Shown here: positions 1 to 8,510 of the stretch, one piece after another
How positions within the stretch are numbered: position 1 is the first letter of the stretch
How the letters are laid out: the number at the start of each line of letters is the position of its first letter
Assembly: GCA_007116575.1 (NCBI GenBank)
Contig: SKIF01000130.1
Coordinates: forward strand, 1-41,947
DNA: 41,947 nucleotides
Source of the DNA: Paracoccaceae bacterium
GTDB taxonomy: Bacteria; Pseudomonadota; Alphaproteobacteria; Rhodobacterales; Rhodobacteraceae
Direction of reading: 5' to 3'
Notes under the pieces: generated by a model
The model's input: only the letters and a program-made list of their open reading frames with translations
What the model was told of the DNA's origin: nothing
Database searches by the model: none
Made by a program: the position numbers and the translations under genes

Positions 1-1
1 A

Positions 2-163
2 CACGACATCACGCATCCGGGCGAGGTCGAGGCGACGATCAAGACCTTCTCGGCGGCGGGCCTGCGCCTGTCCGGAGCGGTCCTGAACGGCTTCGATCCG
101 CGAAAGGCGCGCGGGCGGTATGGGTATGGGTATCGCTACGATTACAAGCAGCGAAAGCAATAG
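2..163 (+). CDS. C-terminal end of Wzc/ExoP-type polysaccharide tyrosine kinase (partial)
   Basis: Open from the left edge and ending at TAG 161-163; only the last 53 residues are present. The segment reads through a GLRLSGAVLNGFDPRKA-like stretch, matching the end of the Walker-type kinase domain of bacterial tyrosine autokinases, where 'GVVLNxxDPRR' precedes the tail. It ends in a short tyrosine-rich tail (RYGYGYRYDYKQRKQ) with five Tyr in ten residues. In the Wzc/ExoP family such a C-terminal Tyr cluster is autophosphorylated and controls exopolysaccharide chain length at the inner membrane. The exopolysaccharide locus presumably continues left of the window. The family call rests on these two features only, as the catalytic part is not visible. 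Confidence 0.7.
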   Translation, partial: HDITHPGEVEATIKTFSAAGLRLSGAVLNGFDPRKARGRYGYGYRYDYKQRKQ

Positions 164-246
164 GTTTTCATACGTTTGTGCGACATAGTCTGCCCAATGA
201 TGGGCGGACTTTTCGGCCATGACCATGCTTGCACGATGAGCGTGGA

Positions 247-336
247 AGCGAGGGCATTGCCCAGAGCCTGTATTTCAACTGGTCGAAACAGTTTCTTGAG
301 GTTGGGAAGAAACGCTTGGTCGGGGGAATATCAAGA
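247..336 (+). pseudogene. Remnant of an IS3-family transposase OrfA
   Basis: A short in-frame stretch reads SEGIAQSLYFNWSKQFLEVG followed by KKRLVGGISR. This resembles the 'EGI..SLYY.WSKEFLEAGK.RLAGDT.R' segment of IS3-family OrfA proteins, just after the helix-turn-helix. Nothing recognisable as the OrfA N-terminus, OrfB or inverted repeats surrounds it, so it is a decayed fragment of about 30 codons. The rest of the 221-bp gap between the kinase tail and the response regulator (164-384) shows nothing else I recognise. Confidence 0.55.
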
Positions 337-384
337 GGCCCTGAACCGAAGGTCAATCACGCGGCGCAAGCAATGCGTCACGGC

Positions 385-753
385 TTAGACATATCGCTTT
401 ACGACATCCAAAAAGTAAGCCGCCTGAACTGGCTTGTATAGAAACTCTGACGCGCCGCGCATTTCTGCCAATGCGGTAGAGGTTTCCAGCGCCACCTCCT
501 CGTTGCCACCTGACAGGAACAGGACAGGCACCGCAGGATGGACCTGTTGAAGATCTGCCATCACCTCGAGTCCGGTATCGTCACCGACCCAGAAATCCAG
601 GATGAAGAGCGAGAAACCCTGCTGGGCCTTGAGAATGGCGACCGCGTCCTCCCGGGTCGCCGCGGTCACGACAGAGTAACCATTGGCCTGGAGCAAATGG
701 GACAGTACACGCCGGATTGACGCATCATCGTCAACAAGCAAGATCTTCTTCAC
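385..753 (-). CDS. Single-domain response regulator (CheY-like receiver)
   Basis: A 122-residue protein made of one receiver domain and no output domain. The acidic pocket is D8-D9-D10, the phosphoacceptor is D53 in FILDFW, the conserved Ser/Thr position is S81 in FLSGG, and the switch lysine is K107 in YKP. The loop after D53 reads FWVGDDTG and lacks the usual 'MPxxxG' proline. It starts 4 bp after the MarR stop (758), so the two are co-transcribed. The large hybrid kinase diverges upstream and is the obvious candidate phosphodonor, though that pairing is inferred from position. Without an output domain it probably acts by protein-protein contact or as a phosphorelay or phosphate-sink element. 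Confidence 0.85.
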   Translation of the reverse strand: MKKILLVDDDASIRRVLSHLLQANGYSVVTAATREDAVAILKAQQGFSLFILDFWVGDDTGLEVMADLQQVHPAVPVLFLSGGNEEVALETSTALAEMRGASEFLYKPVQAAYFLDVVKRYV

Positions 754-757
754 AACG

Positions 758-1183
758 CTACTCTATGGTGATGCCTCCTACGAAAAGTTGCTGCAGGACG
801 CGCCGGAACTCAACCCTTTTGTCCGGTTCCAGACGATCAAGGCGTCTGCTGATGACGAGGATCGGATCCCTTTTCAGCAACTCATAACCTGTCGGCGTCA
901 ACTCCACGATCATTTGCCGCCCGTCATTCTCATCGCGGCGCAGCGATACAGCGCCATGCCGTTCCAGCGCTTTGATCGCGCGATTGACCGGGGCGGCTGT
1001 GACGCCCACAAAGCGGGAGATCCAGCCTTGGGTGCACGGATCTGCCTTGGCACGGAGGATCGCCCGAAGGATAGCCCATTGCAGCGGTGTCACCGACCCT
1101 GGTGCCCGGTCTGCATAGGCGTCGCGAACCAGACGTTCGATAAGCAGCGCGGTTGCGAGATTGATACGGTCACTCTCGCTCAT
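758..1183 (-). CDS. MarR-family transcriptional regulator
   Basis: A 141-residue winged-helix protein of typical MarR length. It contains a TPLQWAILRAI segment, a recognition region around WISRFVGVTAAPVNRAIKAL, and the wing with D-E-N-D-G-R-Q followed by LTPTGYELL. The 'D.R...V.LT..G' signature is the strongest support. The start ATG at 1183 has an AGGA upstream at about 10 nt. It is first in a two-gene unit with the response regulator and divergent from the hybrid kinase gene, with 218 bp between. MarR proteins usually control the divergent gene and themselves; the ligand cannot be predicted. I saw no convincing palindrome in the shared intergenic region. Confidence 0.85.
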   Translation of the reverse strand: MSESDRINLATALLIERLVRDAYADRAPGSVTPLQWAILRAILRAKADPCTQGWISRFVGVTAAPVNRAIKALERHGAVSLRRDENDGRQMIVELTPTGYELLKRDPILVISRRLDRLEPDKRVEFRRVLQQLFVGGITIE

Positions 1184-1401
1184 AGTGTATTATTCCTGAT
1201 TTCTTTGGAGCACATTATGTACTCTTGCGCGCCTCTGACAAGCCCTTGCTACCAGCATGTTATCACTCAAAGAGTGTTCGCTCAATCTAACGGTAAACTT
1301 CGGCGTGCGTGATTGCGACATTGCCCCGACCTGCGGCATTGGGCTAGACTTGGATACAGTTTGCCTGATTTCATGAGTTTTTCCAGTGCCTTGGGGGTCT
1401 G

Positions 1402-4400
1402 ATGATGCAGTTTTCAGAGGGTGCCGCAGTTCTTTCCAGGGTTGCCGATCTTGCGCAGGTCGTAATCCTTCGCCTGAACCGGGAGACAGGTCAGGCCTGG
1501 TGCAGCGAGTCGGCGCGGGCCGTGCTCGCGCTGGAGCCCGACCAGATGGACGCGGATTGGGCCGGAGAGCTTGAAACAGTCTGCGAACAGGACAGGGCAC
1601 GGATCGCCCGGGCTCTCGCCGAGGCCGACGCCGAGAAGGTTCAGGTGGTGTTCGGGATGATCGCCGGCGACGGGGTGGTGCGGCAAGTCGAGGCGACCAT
1701 CAGTTGCGTCTCCGGGCAGGTCGAAGGCGGCGCGCAGGTTCTGGTAGTGCTGCGTCATTTGACAGAGGAAGATTTTGGCCGCCAGGGACAGGCTGTCTAC
1801 AACAAGCTCAGCCGCGAGGCCCGCTTCGTCACTTGCCGCCGCACCAATACTGTCCGGTTCGACAATGGCCTTAAGCGCGTATTCGGGATTGACCTGAGCG
1901 GCACGCATCCGGTGCCGACCCCCTATGTCGACCATATCCATCCCGATGACCGCGCTCATGCCTATACCGGGTATTTCAATCTGATCGAGGAGACGCCAAA
2001 GCGTGGAGAGCTTGAATTCAGGCTACGGCGTGGGGATGGCAATTATGCTCAGGTCCGCGAGGAGTTTCTGGTCGAGCGGGATGGTTCGGGTAAGGTGCAA
2101 TCCGTATACTCGACCGTCACTGATATCTCGGATTGGCATGAGGAACGTAAGCGGCGGGAGTTGCTGGCAAGGGCCAGTGGGCGGGTCGTGATCGACTACG
2201 ACCCTCGTGTCAACAAACTGCGATTCAGCGGCGCGACCGAAGGACGCCTTGGGATCGCAGTGGATGCCATGCCAGAACGCGTTGAGGACTACCATGCGAT
2301 GCTGCATCCCGATGACCGGCCGGTTCTGCAACATGCCGTGGCTGCGCTGCGTGCAGGCAAGGTCTGGAGCACACCTTTGGAGCTCAGCTACCGGCTGCGG
2401 CATAAGGATGGACATTATGTGCCATTTCTGGACCGCTCGCTCACGATTCTGGATCCCGACGGGAAAGCTTCGGGCGTGATCGCAGTGTTGACTGATGTTT
2501 CCAGTGTCCTGCAGAAGCAGGAAGAGTTGCGCATCAGCCATGAACGGCTTCGCGCACTCGCTGATCTTTCCGGTCAGGTCGTGGCAGAGTATGATATCGC
2601 GCACGGCACTTTTACCTGGAGCGGCGCTGTCGAGGCTCAGTTCGGCCTCTCGGCTGAACAGATGCCCACCGAGCCATCGGCAGTCTTCGATTTGATCCAC
2701 CCTGATGACCGCGCCGTTCATGAGGCAGCTTTGCAGCGCGTGATCGCGGGCGATGTCTGGACCGAGCCACTGGAACTGTCGTTTCGCACGCGTCACCGCG
2801 ATGGGCATTGCCGGCACATTCTCGACCGCTCGATCTGCATGTTGGACAAGGACGGTAAGGCCGAAAGCGTGCTGGTCTTCCTGAACGACGTGAGCAGCCT
2901 TTTGCAGAAACAGGGGCAACTTGTCGCCCTCTCCGAGATCGCATCGGATGCAACCTACGAATACTTCCACGACGAGGGCCGGATTGTCTGCAATCAGGGT
3001 TTCAGGACGTCGTTCGGCCATGACTGGGTCGGCGAGCACCGCTTTCCCTCACCTTGGTCCGAATACGTCCATCCGGAAGACCTTGACCGGGTAAGCGGCG
3101 CTTTTTTGGAATTCGTTGACAGCAAACGCGCCCGGTTCGTCTGTGAGTACCGTTTCCGCCGTGGGGACGGAAGCTGGGCAATCGTGACCGAAAAGGTTGC
3201 GGCGTTGCGCGACGCGGATGGCCAAGCGACCCAGATCATCGGCTCTCTGGATGATTTCACCGAAGAGCGTCGGGCCACTGAGCGGTTGCGTGAGGCCGTC
3301 GAGGCGCTGGACAGTGGGTTCGCGCTCTACGACGCGGATCAGCGGCTTGTGCTGCACAATCGTCGCATGGTCGAGCTGAACCCGGGGCTCGACGATCTGA
3401 TTCGTCCTGGTGTGGAGCGTGATACACTGCTGGCCGCCATGACGACCCGCAAGCTGTTGCTGGCTCCCGAGAAGGCCGCCTTCTCGCAGACCCCGCAGGG
3501 CCGCAATGCAGTCAATACGGATGTCACACAGGCTGACGGGCGTCTGTTCAAGGTGCGATTCAACCCGACCCAAAGCGGGGACTGGGTTTCGCTGATCACT
3601 GATGTCACGGAAGTCGTGCAGGATCAGAAGAAACTGCGCGCGATGTTCGAAGTTACGGCGGACGCCGTTTTCGAATATGATTTCGCAAGCGGCAAGATCA
3701 GGTTTGACAGCGGCTTCAAGACGCATTTCGGCTATGACTGGAGCGAAGAATACGACGTTCCCTCACCCTGGTCCGCGATTGTCCATCCGGAGGATCGCGC
3801 AGCGCTGACCGAGCGGTTCCGCGACTTCATCACGTCCCGTCAGTCGCTCTTTGTTGCTGAATTCCGGATGCAGCGCGCAGACGGAAGCTGGGCGCATGTT
3901 CAGGAGCGCGCAGTCGCCTTGCGCAACGAGAGGGGAAGGGTCGTGCTCGTCATCGGCACTGTTGCCGACCAGACCGAACAGCGGATGCTGGAAGATCAAT
4001 TGCGCAAAGCCCAGAAGATGGAGGCCATAGGCCGTATCTCGGGTGGAATTGCCCATGATTTCAACAATCTTCTGGCCGTAATCATGGGAAATGCGGAACT
4101 GATGGGTATGGTTTCGAAAGACCCAGATCAGAAGGAGTCGATTGACGAGATCGTCGATGCCGCGAGGCGCGGCGCGGAACTCACCCGGAGGCTTTTGAGT
4201 TTTGCCCGGCGCGCGCGACTGGAACCGCAAGTGGTCGATATCAACGAGCTTGTTTCAGGAATGGGGCAACTGATCGCGCGGGTTCTGCCTGCGACCATCA
4301 GCCTTCAGACCAGCTTGCAGGCGGGTTTGTGGAGGACGCGAGTGGATCCGGCCTTTCTGGAAAGCGCTTTGCTCAATCTGGTCATAAACGCGCGTGACGC

Positions 4401-5157
4401 GATGCCCAAGGGCGGAGTGCTGACCATCGAGACCTGCAATATGCGCGTGAACGAGGATTACGGCATCGAGCGGACCGAGACCATAACTCCGGGCCGCTTC
4501 GTGATGCTGGCGGTCACCGACACTGGCCATGGTATCGCGCCCGATATCCTGCCGCGCGTGGTCGAACCCTTCTTTTCGACCAAAAGCCAGCAGCTCGGCT
4601 CTGGTCTTGGTCTGTCGATGGTGGATGGTTTCGTGCGCCAGTCGGGCGGGACGCTGCGGATCTACAGTGAAGAAGAGGTCGGCACTACACTCAAGCTGCT
4701 CTTGCCAGCGGCCCCGGCTGATGCTGCTTCGGTGCGTCCCGCAGCGCCCCCGCAAAGGGTGGAAAAGCCGTCCCAGCGCAAGCGTATACTCATGGTCGAG
4801 GATGAGCCCAAGGTCCGCAAGGTCGTCATGCGGATGCTGGAAGAGTTCGGACTTGATGTGATCGCAGCCAATTCGGGGGACGCGGCTTTGGCCCTCTACC
4901 AGACGATGCAGCCTCGCCCGGATATTCTGCTGACCGATGTGGTCATGCCCGGTGAGGTGCAGGGACCGGCGCTTGCACGCAAGCTCAAGGCCCTGCAGCC
5001 TGATCTCTTCATCATCTTCATGTCAGGCTATGCCAACGAGGCCGCCATCAATGGCAATGGCCTGCGGCCCGATGATATCTTTCTGATGAAGCCGATCCAG
5101 CGCCAGAAACTGTGGGAGACATTGGCGCAGCTCTCGTCCGGAGCCTCGCGAACCTGA
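1402..5157 (+). CDS. Multi-PAS hybrid histidine kinase (CckA-like core with C-terminal receiver)
   Basis: 1251 residues. About seven PAS units occupy roughly residues 10-125, 131-252, 253-378, 379-508, 509-631, 632-745 (PAS_7-like, with SGFALYDADQRLVLHN) and 746-865. Most carry the HPDD/HPED and 'R..DG' PAS/PAC signatures. A HisKA domain with phosphoacceptor H885 in IAHDFNNLLAVIMGN follows, then a HATPase domain (LVINARDAM N-box; DTGHGIAPDI; GSGLGLSMVDG) and a receiver with D1179 in LLTDVVMPG and K in LMKP. No transmembrane segment or signal peptide is evident, so it should be a cytoplasmic sensor. The HDFNNLL H-box and receiver resemble CckA-type kinases. Tandem ATGs at 1402 and 1405 follow a G-rich stretch, and the earlier one was taken. 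Confidence 0.93.
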   Translation: MMQFSEGAAVLSRVADLAQVVILRLNRETGQAWCSESARAVLALEPDQMDADWAGELETVCEQDRARIARALAEADAEKVQVVFGMIAGDGVVRQVEATISCVSGQVEGGAQVLVVLRHLTEEDFGRQGQAVYNKLSREARFVTCRRTNTVRFDNGLKRVFGIDLSGTHPVPTPYVDHIHPDDRAHAYTGYFNLIEETPKRGELEFRLRRGDGNYAQVREEFLVERDGSGKVQSVYSTVTDISDWHEERKRRELLARASGRVVIDYDPRVNKLRFSGATEGRLGIAVDAMPERVEDYHAMLHPDDRPVLQHAVAALRAGKVWSTPLELSYRLRHKDGHYVPFLDRSLTILDPDGKASGVIAVLTDVSSVLQKQEELRISHERLRALADLSGQVVAEYDIAHGTFTWSGAVEAQFGLSAEQMPTEPSAVFDLIHPDDRAVHEAALQRVIAGDVWTEPLELSFRTRHRDGHCRHILDRSICMLDKDGKAESVLVFLNDVSSLLQKQGQLVALSEIASDATYEYFHDEGRIVCNQGFRTSFGHDWVGEHRFPSPWSEYVHPEDLDRVSGAFLEFVDSKRARFVCEYRFRRGDGSWAIVTEKVAALRDADGQATQIIGSLDDFTEERRATERLREAVEALDSGFALYDADQRLVLHNRRMVELNPGLDDLIRPGVERDTLLAAMTTRKLLLAPEKAAFSQTPQGRNAVNTDVTQADGRLFKVRFNPTQSGDWVSLITDVTEVVQDQKKLRAMFEVTADAVFEYDFASGKIRFDSGFKTHFGYDWSEEYDVPSPWSAIVHPEDRAALTERFRDFITSRQSLFVAEFRMQRADGSWAHVQERAVALRNERGRVVLVIGTVADQTEQRMLEDQLRKAQKMEAIGRISGGIAHDFNNLLAVIMGNAELMGMVSKDPDQKESIDEIVDAARRGAELTRRLLSFARRARLEPQVVDINELVSGMGQLIARVLPATISLQTSLQAGLWRTRVDPAFLESALLNLVINARDAMPKGGVLTIETCNMRVNEDYGIERTETITPGRFVMLAVTDTGHGIAPDILPRVVEPFFSTKSQQLGSGLGLSMVDGFVRQSGGTLRIYSEEEVGTTLKLLLPAAPADAASVRPAAPPQRVEKPSQRKRILMVEDEPKVRKVVMRMLEEFGLDVIAANSGDAALALYQTMQPRPDILLTDVVMPGEVQGPALARKLKALQPDLFIIFMSGYANEAAINGNGLRPDDIFLMKPIQRQKLWETLAQLSSGASRT

Positions 5158-5173
5158 TCGCTGCACGGCGCGC

Positions 5174-7081
5174 TTATGTGGTTGTCTGCCAGACAACACC
5201 AGCGGGCGGGATTGTCAGCCCGTCCCAGATTATCGGCTCGGTGCCGTGATTGAACCAGAAACGTCGCTGCCCTGACTCGCGCGTTCGCAGGGCCGCTGGC
5301 AGATGTAGCGTCTCAATTCCCCGCGCCGCGCACAGGCCGCGCAGAAGCTCCTGCAGGCTGGCCGCGTCCGGCCACCCGGCCAGATAGGCCAGCCGGTCGT
5401 CGCCCACCATTGCCGGTTGACCATCGGCGCGGCGCAGGATGACTGGTGCCGTGGTCTCAAGGTCTTCGGCCCAGTGCAGGAAATGCCCGCCCCCTTCCAG
5501 CGCCACGCGTGCCCCCGGCGGCAGACTTTCCACCCGCGTCACCCGTGCATCAAGCCCTGGCAGATCAGGCGGAAGCTGCGCGGGGATCGCGAAACCCGGG
5601 GTCTTGGAATTGCTGCGCGGGCCTAGCAGTATCGTTCCCGGGCAGGTGGCCAGCGCCGCGCGCAACTTCGGCGAGAGCGAGAACAGCCCCGGCATGAGCA
5701 CGATCTGCCATGCCGAGAGGTCGATCGCATCGGGCGGCAGGATGTCGATATTCAGGCCCAGATGACGCAGCGCGCGATACCATTCAAAGACCAGCCGGAA
5801 ATAGTCGAAATCCGCCCCTTGCGGCTGTGTCTCCCAGGCCCAGGCGCTTTCATAGTCGAAAACCAGTGCCACATCACCGGGGCGGCTGGCCACCTCCGCC
5901 GCCTCGGGTAATTCGCGCGCGACGGCGGCGGCCTCGGCCAGTCCCGGGGCGGGCGCGCTGTCGGGGCGCAACAGGCCTGCGTGCATCTGTTCCTGCGCGA
6001 AAGGGGCCTGCCGCCAGCGGAAATAGCACACGGCCTCGGCCCCGTGGGCAAAGGCTTCCCATGTCCAGAACCGTACCATACCTGGCAGAGGTGCCGGGTT
6101 GAATGGCGCCCAGTTCACCGGCCCCGGCTGCTGTTCCATCACCCACCAGCGCCCCCGACCGACAGCACGATAGAGGTCATGGTGAAAGGCCTGAAAATCC
6201 GGATCGCCCTGCCGCAGGAACGCGGCCTTGTGCGCCGCGCTGGCCTCTAGGCGGTCGGAGAGGAAACCCAGCGGGTAGCTGTCCCAGCTTGCGATATCCA
6301 GATCAGCCCCGACCTTGTAGTGGTCAAACTCGGTGATCCGGCCCATGTAGTTATGCGCAATCGGCGCGTGCGAATGGCGGCGGATGATCTCGACCTGCGC
6401 GCGGTTGAATGCCACCACCTGTTCGCTGGCAAAGCGCCGGAAATCCATGACATGCGCCGGATTGGGTTCGGTCACGGTCAGGTTGGGCAGGTCGATCTCG
6501 TCGAAACTGGCATAATCCATCGACCAGAAGACATTGCCCCAGGCGCGGTTGAGCGCGTCAGGGCTCTGGTATTTCTGCGCAAGCCAGTCGCGAAAGGCAT
6601 CCCGCGCGGCCTCGGAATAGCTCAGGATCGTGTCATGGCAGCCATATTCATTATCGGTCTGCCATGCGGCAATATGGGGGTTCTGCCCGTAGCGCTTCGC
6701 CAGCAGAGTGACGATGCGACGGCACTCATCCAGATAGCCGCGATGGCTGAAGCAGTAATGCCTGCGCGAGCCGAACCCGCGCTGACGGCCAAGGGCATCG
6801 ACCGCCAGCATGTCGGGGTGGCGCTTGATCATCCAGCGCGGTGGCGTGGCCGTGGGCGTGCCGAGCACCACCTTCAGTCCCGCGCGCCCCAGCACCTTGA
6901 TCGCGCGGTCGAGCCAGTCGAACTCCAGCCTGTCGGGGGCAGGTTCCAGCCGCGACCATGCAAACTCGCCGATCCGCACCCATGACAGCCCCGCTTCGAC
7001 CATGCGGGCGGCATCCTCGGGCCAGATTTCCTCGGGCCAGTGTTCGGGATAGTAGCAGACCCCCAGACCGCGCTGCATCAC
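5174..7081 (-). CDS. GH42 beta-galactosidase
   Basis: 635 residues, normal for GH42. The N-terminal TIM barrel opens with GVCYYPEHWPEEIW. The acid/base is E145 in QTDNEYGCHD and the nucleophile E316 in WWVMEQQPGPVNW, followed by a trimerisation domain (VALVFDYESAW) and a C-terminal beta domain. It has no signal peptide, so it is cytoplasmic and acts on imported beta-galactosides such as lactose or galacto-oligosaccharides to release galactose. It is the last gene of the minus-strand galactoside operon; its start (7081) overlaps the lactonase stop by 4 bp (ATGA). The gene converges with the hybrid kinase with only 16 bp between the ends. Exact substrate within GH42 is not decidable by eye. Confidence 0.93.
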   Translation of the reverse strand: MMQRGLGVCYYPEHWPEEIWPEDAARMVEAGLSWVRIGEFAWSRLEPAPDRLEFDWLDRAIKVLGRAGLKVVLGTPTATPPRWMIKRHPDMLAVDALGRQRGFGSRRHYCFSHRGYLDECRRIVTLLAKRYGQNPHIAAWQTDNEYGCHDTILSYSEAARDAFRDWLAQKYQSPDALNRAWGNVFWSMDYASFDEIDLPNLTVTEPNPAHVMDFRRFASEQVVAFNRAQVEIIRRHSHAPIAHNYMGRITEFDHYKVGADLDIASWDSYPLGFLSDRLEASAAHKAAFLRQGDPDFQAFHHDLYRAVGRGRWWVMEQQPGPVNWAPFNPAPLPGMVRFWTWEAFAHGAEAVCYFRWRQAPFAQEQMHAGLLRPDSAPAPGLAEAAAVARELPEAAEVASRPGDVALVFDYESAWAWETQPQGADFDYFRLVFEWYRALRHLGLNIDILPPDAIDLSAWQIVLMPGLFSLSPKLRAALATCPGTILLGPRSNSKTPGFAIPAQLPPDLPGLDARVTRVESLPPGARVALEGGGHFLHWAEDLETTAPVILRRADGQPAMVGDDRLAYLAGWPDAASLQELLRGLCAARGIETLHLPAALRTRESGQRRFWFNHGTEPIIWDGLTIPPAGVVWQTTT

Positions 7082-7914
7082 GCCTCCATAATGACCCGGT
7101 GCTCGGGTTGCCCCTTACCGATGCCCACGGCGCGGAAGGTGGCCCCGTCCAGATCATGCGGGTTCTGGCGACCTTCGCGCGCCGTGGTGCAATAGAGATC
7201 GCCCAGAGCCGCGCCGCCGAATGCCGGGCAAGAGGTATGCGGCGCGGGAAAACCCACCGCGCGCAGAAATTGCCCGTCCGGGGCGTAGGCGCCAACCCGC
7301 CCGGCCCCCCATTGCGCGACCCAGAACATGCCGCTCGCATCGAACACCGCCCCGTCAGGGTTCAGCTCGTCCGCTGTCAGATCGAGCCAGCATTCGGGGG
7401 TGCCCTGCGGCCAGCCCTCGGAATCAAGCGCCACGCGCATCACTTGGCGCGTGGTTGTGTCGGTGAAACAGGCCGTGCGGCCATCGGGCGGGAATGAAAT
7501 CGCATTGGGAATGGTGATGCCCGCAATCAACCGCCGCAACTCGCCCTTGTACCAGCGCCAGATCGCGCCCGCGCCCTTTTCGGCCCGTTTGCCCATGGTC
7601 GAGATCCAGAACCCGCCCTGCGGGTCGGCGCGCCCGTCATTCGAGCGGGTTGCGGCATTCTCGGCCTCGAGCGGGCAGAGCGTGCGCAGGCTGCCGGTCT
7701 CGAGATTGAAGACCGCAAGCCGCGTCTCGGTCGCCATCAGCACATGGTCATGGTCCAGCCAGCCCATGGCCGAGGTCATCTCGTCCAGCGCCCAGCTTCG
7801 CGCCAGCCCGTGCAGCTTGCGCCCCGTTATGTCGAACCAGAAGATCTCGCCGCGCTCCGGGTGCCAGAACGACCCTTCGCCAAGCTCGCAGCGGATATCG
7901 TTGAGCGGTGTCAT
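7078..7914 (-). CDS. SMP-30/gluconolactonase-family sugar lactonase
   Basis: 278 residues from the ATG at 7914, which overlaps the aldolase stop (7911-7913) as ATGA. The frame is open further upstream to 8082, but those 56 codons are Arg/Gly-rich, overlap the aldolase gene and are not family-like. The beta-propeller metal and substrate residues match the SMP-30 pattern: E13 in ELGEGSFW, N92-D93 in RSNDGRADPQGGFW, N137 in IPNAISF and D187 in NPDGAVFD. In this operon it would hydrolyse D-galactono-lactone, made by the sugar dehydrogenase, to galactonate in the cytoplasm. The galactono assignment comes from context; the family also hydrolyses glucono-, xylono- and arabinono-lactones. Confidence 0.88.
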   Translation of the reverse strand: MTPLNDIRCELGEGSFWHPERGEIFWFDITGRKLHGLARSWALDEMTSAMGWLDHDHVLMATETRLAVFNLETGSLRTLCPLEAENAATRSNDGRADPQGGFWISTMGKRAEKGAGAIWRWYKGELRRLIAGITIPNAISFPPDGRTACFTDTTTRQVMRVALDSEGWPQGTPECWLDLTADELNPDGAVFDASGMFWVAQWGAGRVGAYAPDGQFLRAVGFPAPHTSCPAFGGAALGDLYCTTAREGRQNPHDLDGATFRAVGIGKGQPEHRVIMEA

Positions 7915-8510
7915 GCGCAGGCATCCCATGCGGCCACCGCCGCGCGGGCGCGGTCGCGGACCTCTGCCGCGGCCATGCCCGGCCGGTAAAGCGCCGTGCC
8001 AAGGCCAAAACCCGTGGCCCCGGCCTCGCGCCATTGTGCAAAATCGGCCGGCCCGACCCCGCCCACGGCAAAGACTGCGCAATCCGGGGGCAGAACGGCG
8101 CGGATCGCCTTCAACCCGTCCGTACCCAGCTTGAAGGCCGGGAAAAGCTTCAGACCCGTTGCCCCCGCCCGGATTGCAGCAAACGCCTCAGTCGGGGTGA
8201 AGACACCGGGGAAACTGTCCAGCCCCGCTGCGCGACTGGCGGCGATCACCTGCGGGTTGCAATCGGGCGAGACGATCAGCCGCGCGCCCGTGGCCGCAAC
8301 CTGCGCCACCTGCGCGGGCTCCAGCACAGTGCCCGCTCCGATCTGCGCCTGCGCCCCATACTCCGCAACCATCGCCGCGATGCTCTCCAGCGGGTCGGGC
8401 GAATTGAGCGGCACCTCGATCCTTGTGATCCCTGCCTCGATCAGTGCTGCGGTGATGGCAGGGGCCTCGGTCGGTGTGATCCCGCGCAGGATGGCGATCA
8501 GTTCACGCAT
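7911..8510 (-). CDS. dgoA: 2-dehydro-3-deoxy-6-phosphogalactonate aldolase
   Basis: 199 residues, a class I KDPG/KDPGal aldolase barrel. The Schiff-base lysine is K121 in ATGLKLFPA and the catalytic glutamate is E32 in RIEVPLNSP; GAGTVL and VGGVGP are further family signatures. The IEVPLNSPDPLESI stretch and 'KLFPA' resemble DgoA-type (galacto) rather than Eda-type enzymes, and the neighbouring kinase fits. It cleaves KDPGal to pyruvate and glyceraldehyde-3-phosphate. Its start lies within the end of dgoK (overlap 8498-8510), suggesting translational coupling. Confidence 0.92.
   Translation of the reverse strand: MRELIAILRGITPTEAPAITAALIEAGITRIEVPLNSPDPLESIAAMVAEYGAQAQIGAGTVLEPAQVAQVAATGARLIVSPDCNPQVIAASRAAGLDSFPGVFTPTEAFAAIRAGATGLKLFPAFKLGTDGLKAIRAVLPPDCAVFAVGGVGPADFAQWREAGATGFGLGTALYRPGMAAAEVRDRARAAVAAWDACA

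Noticed and set aside
1184-1401. MarR operator in the divergent region
   Set aside because: No convincing palindrome was found; only AT-rich sequence near the MarR start.
7915-8082. N-terminal extension of the lactonase frame
   Set aside because: Arg/Gly-rich and entirely inside the aldolase gene; the ATGA-coupled ATG at 7914 gives the family-typical start.
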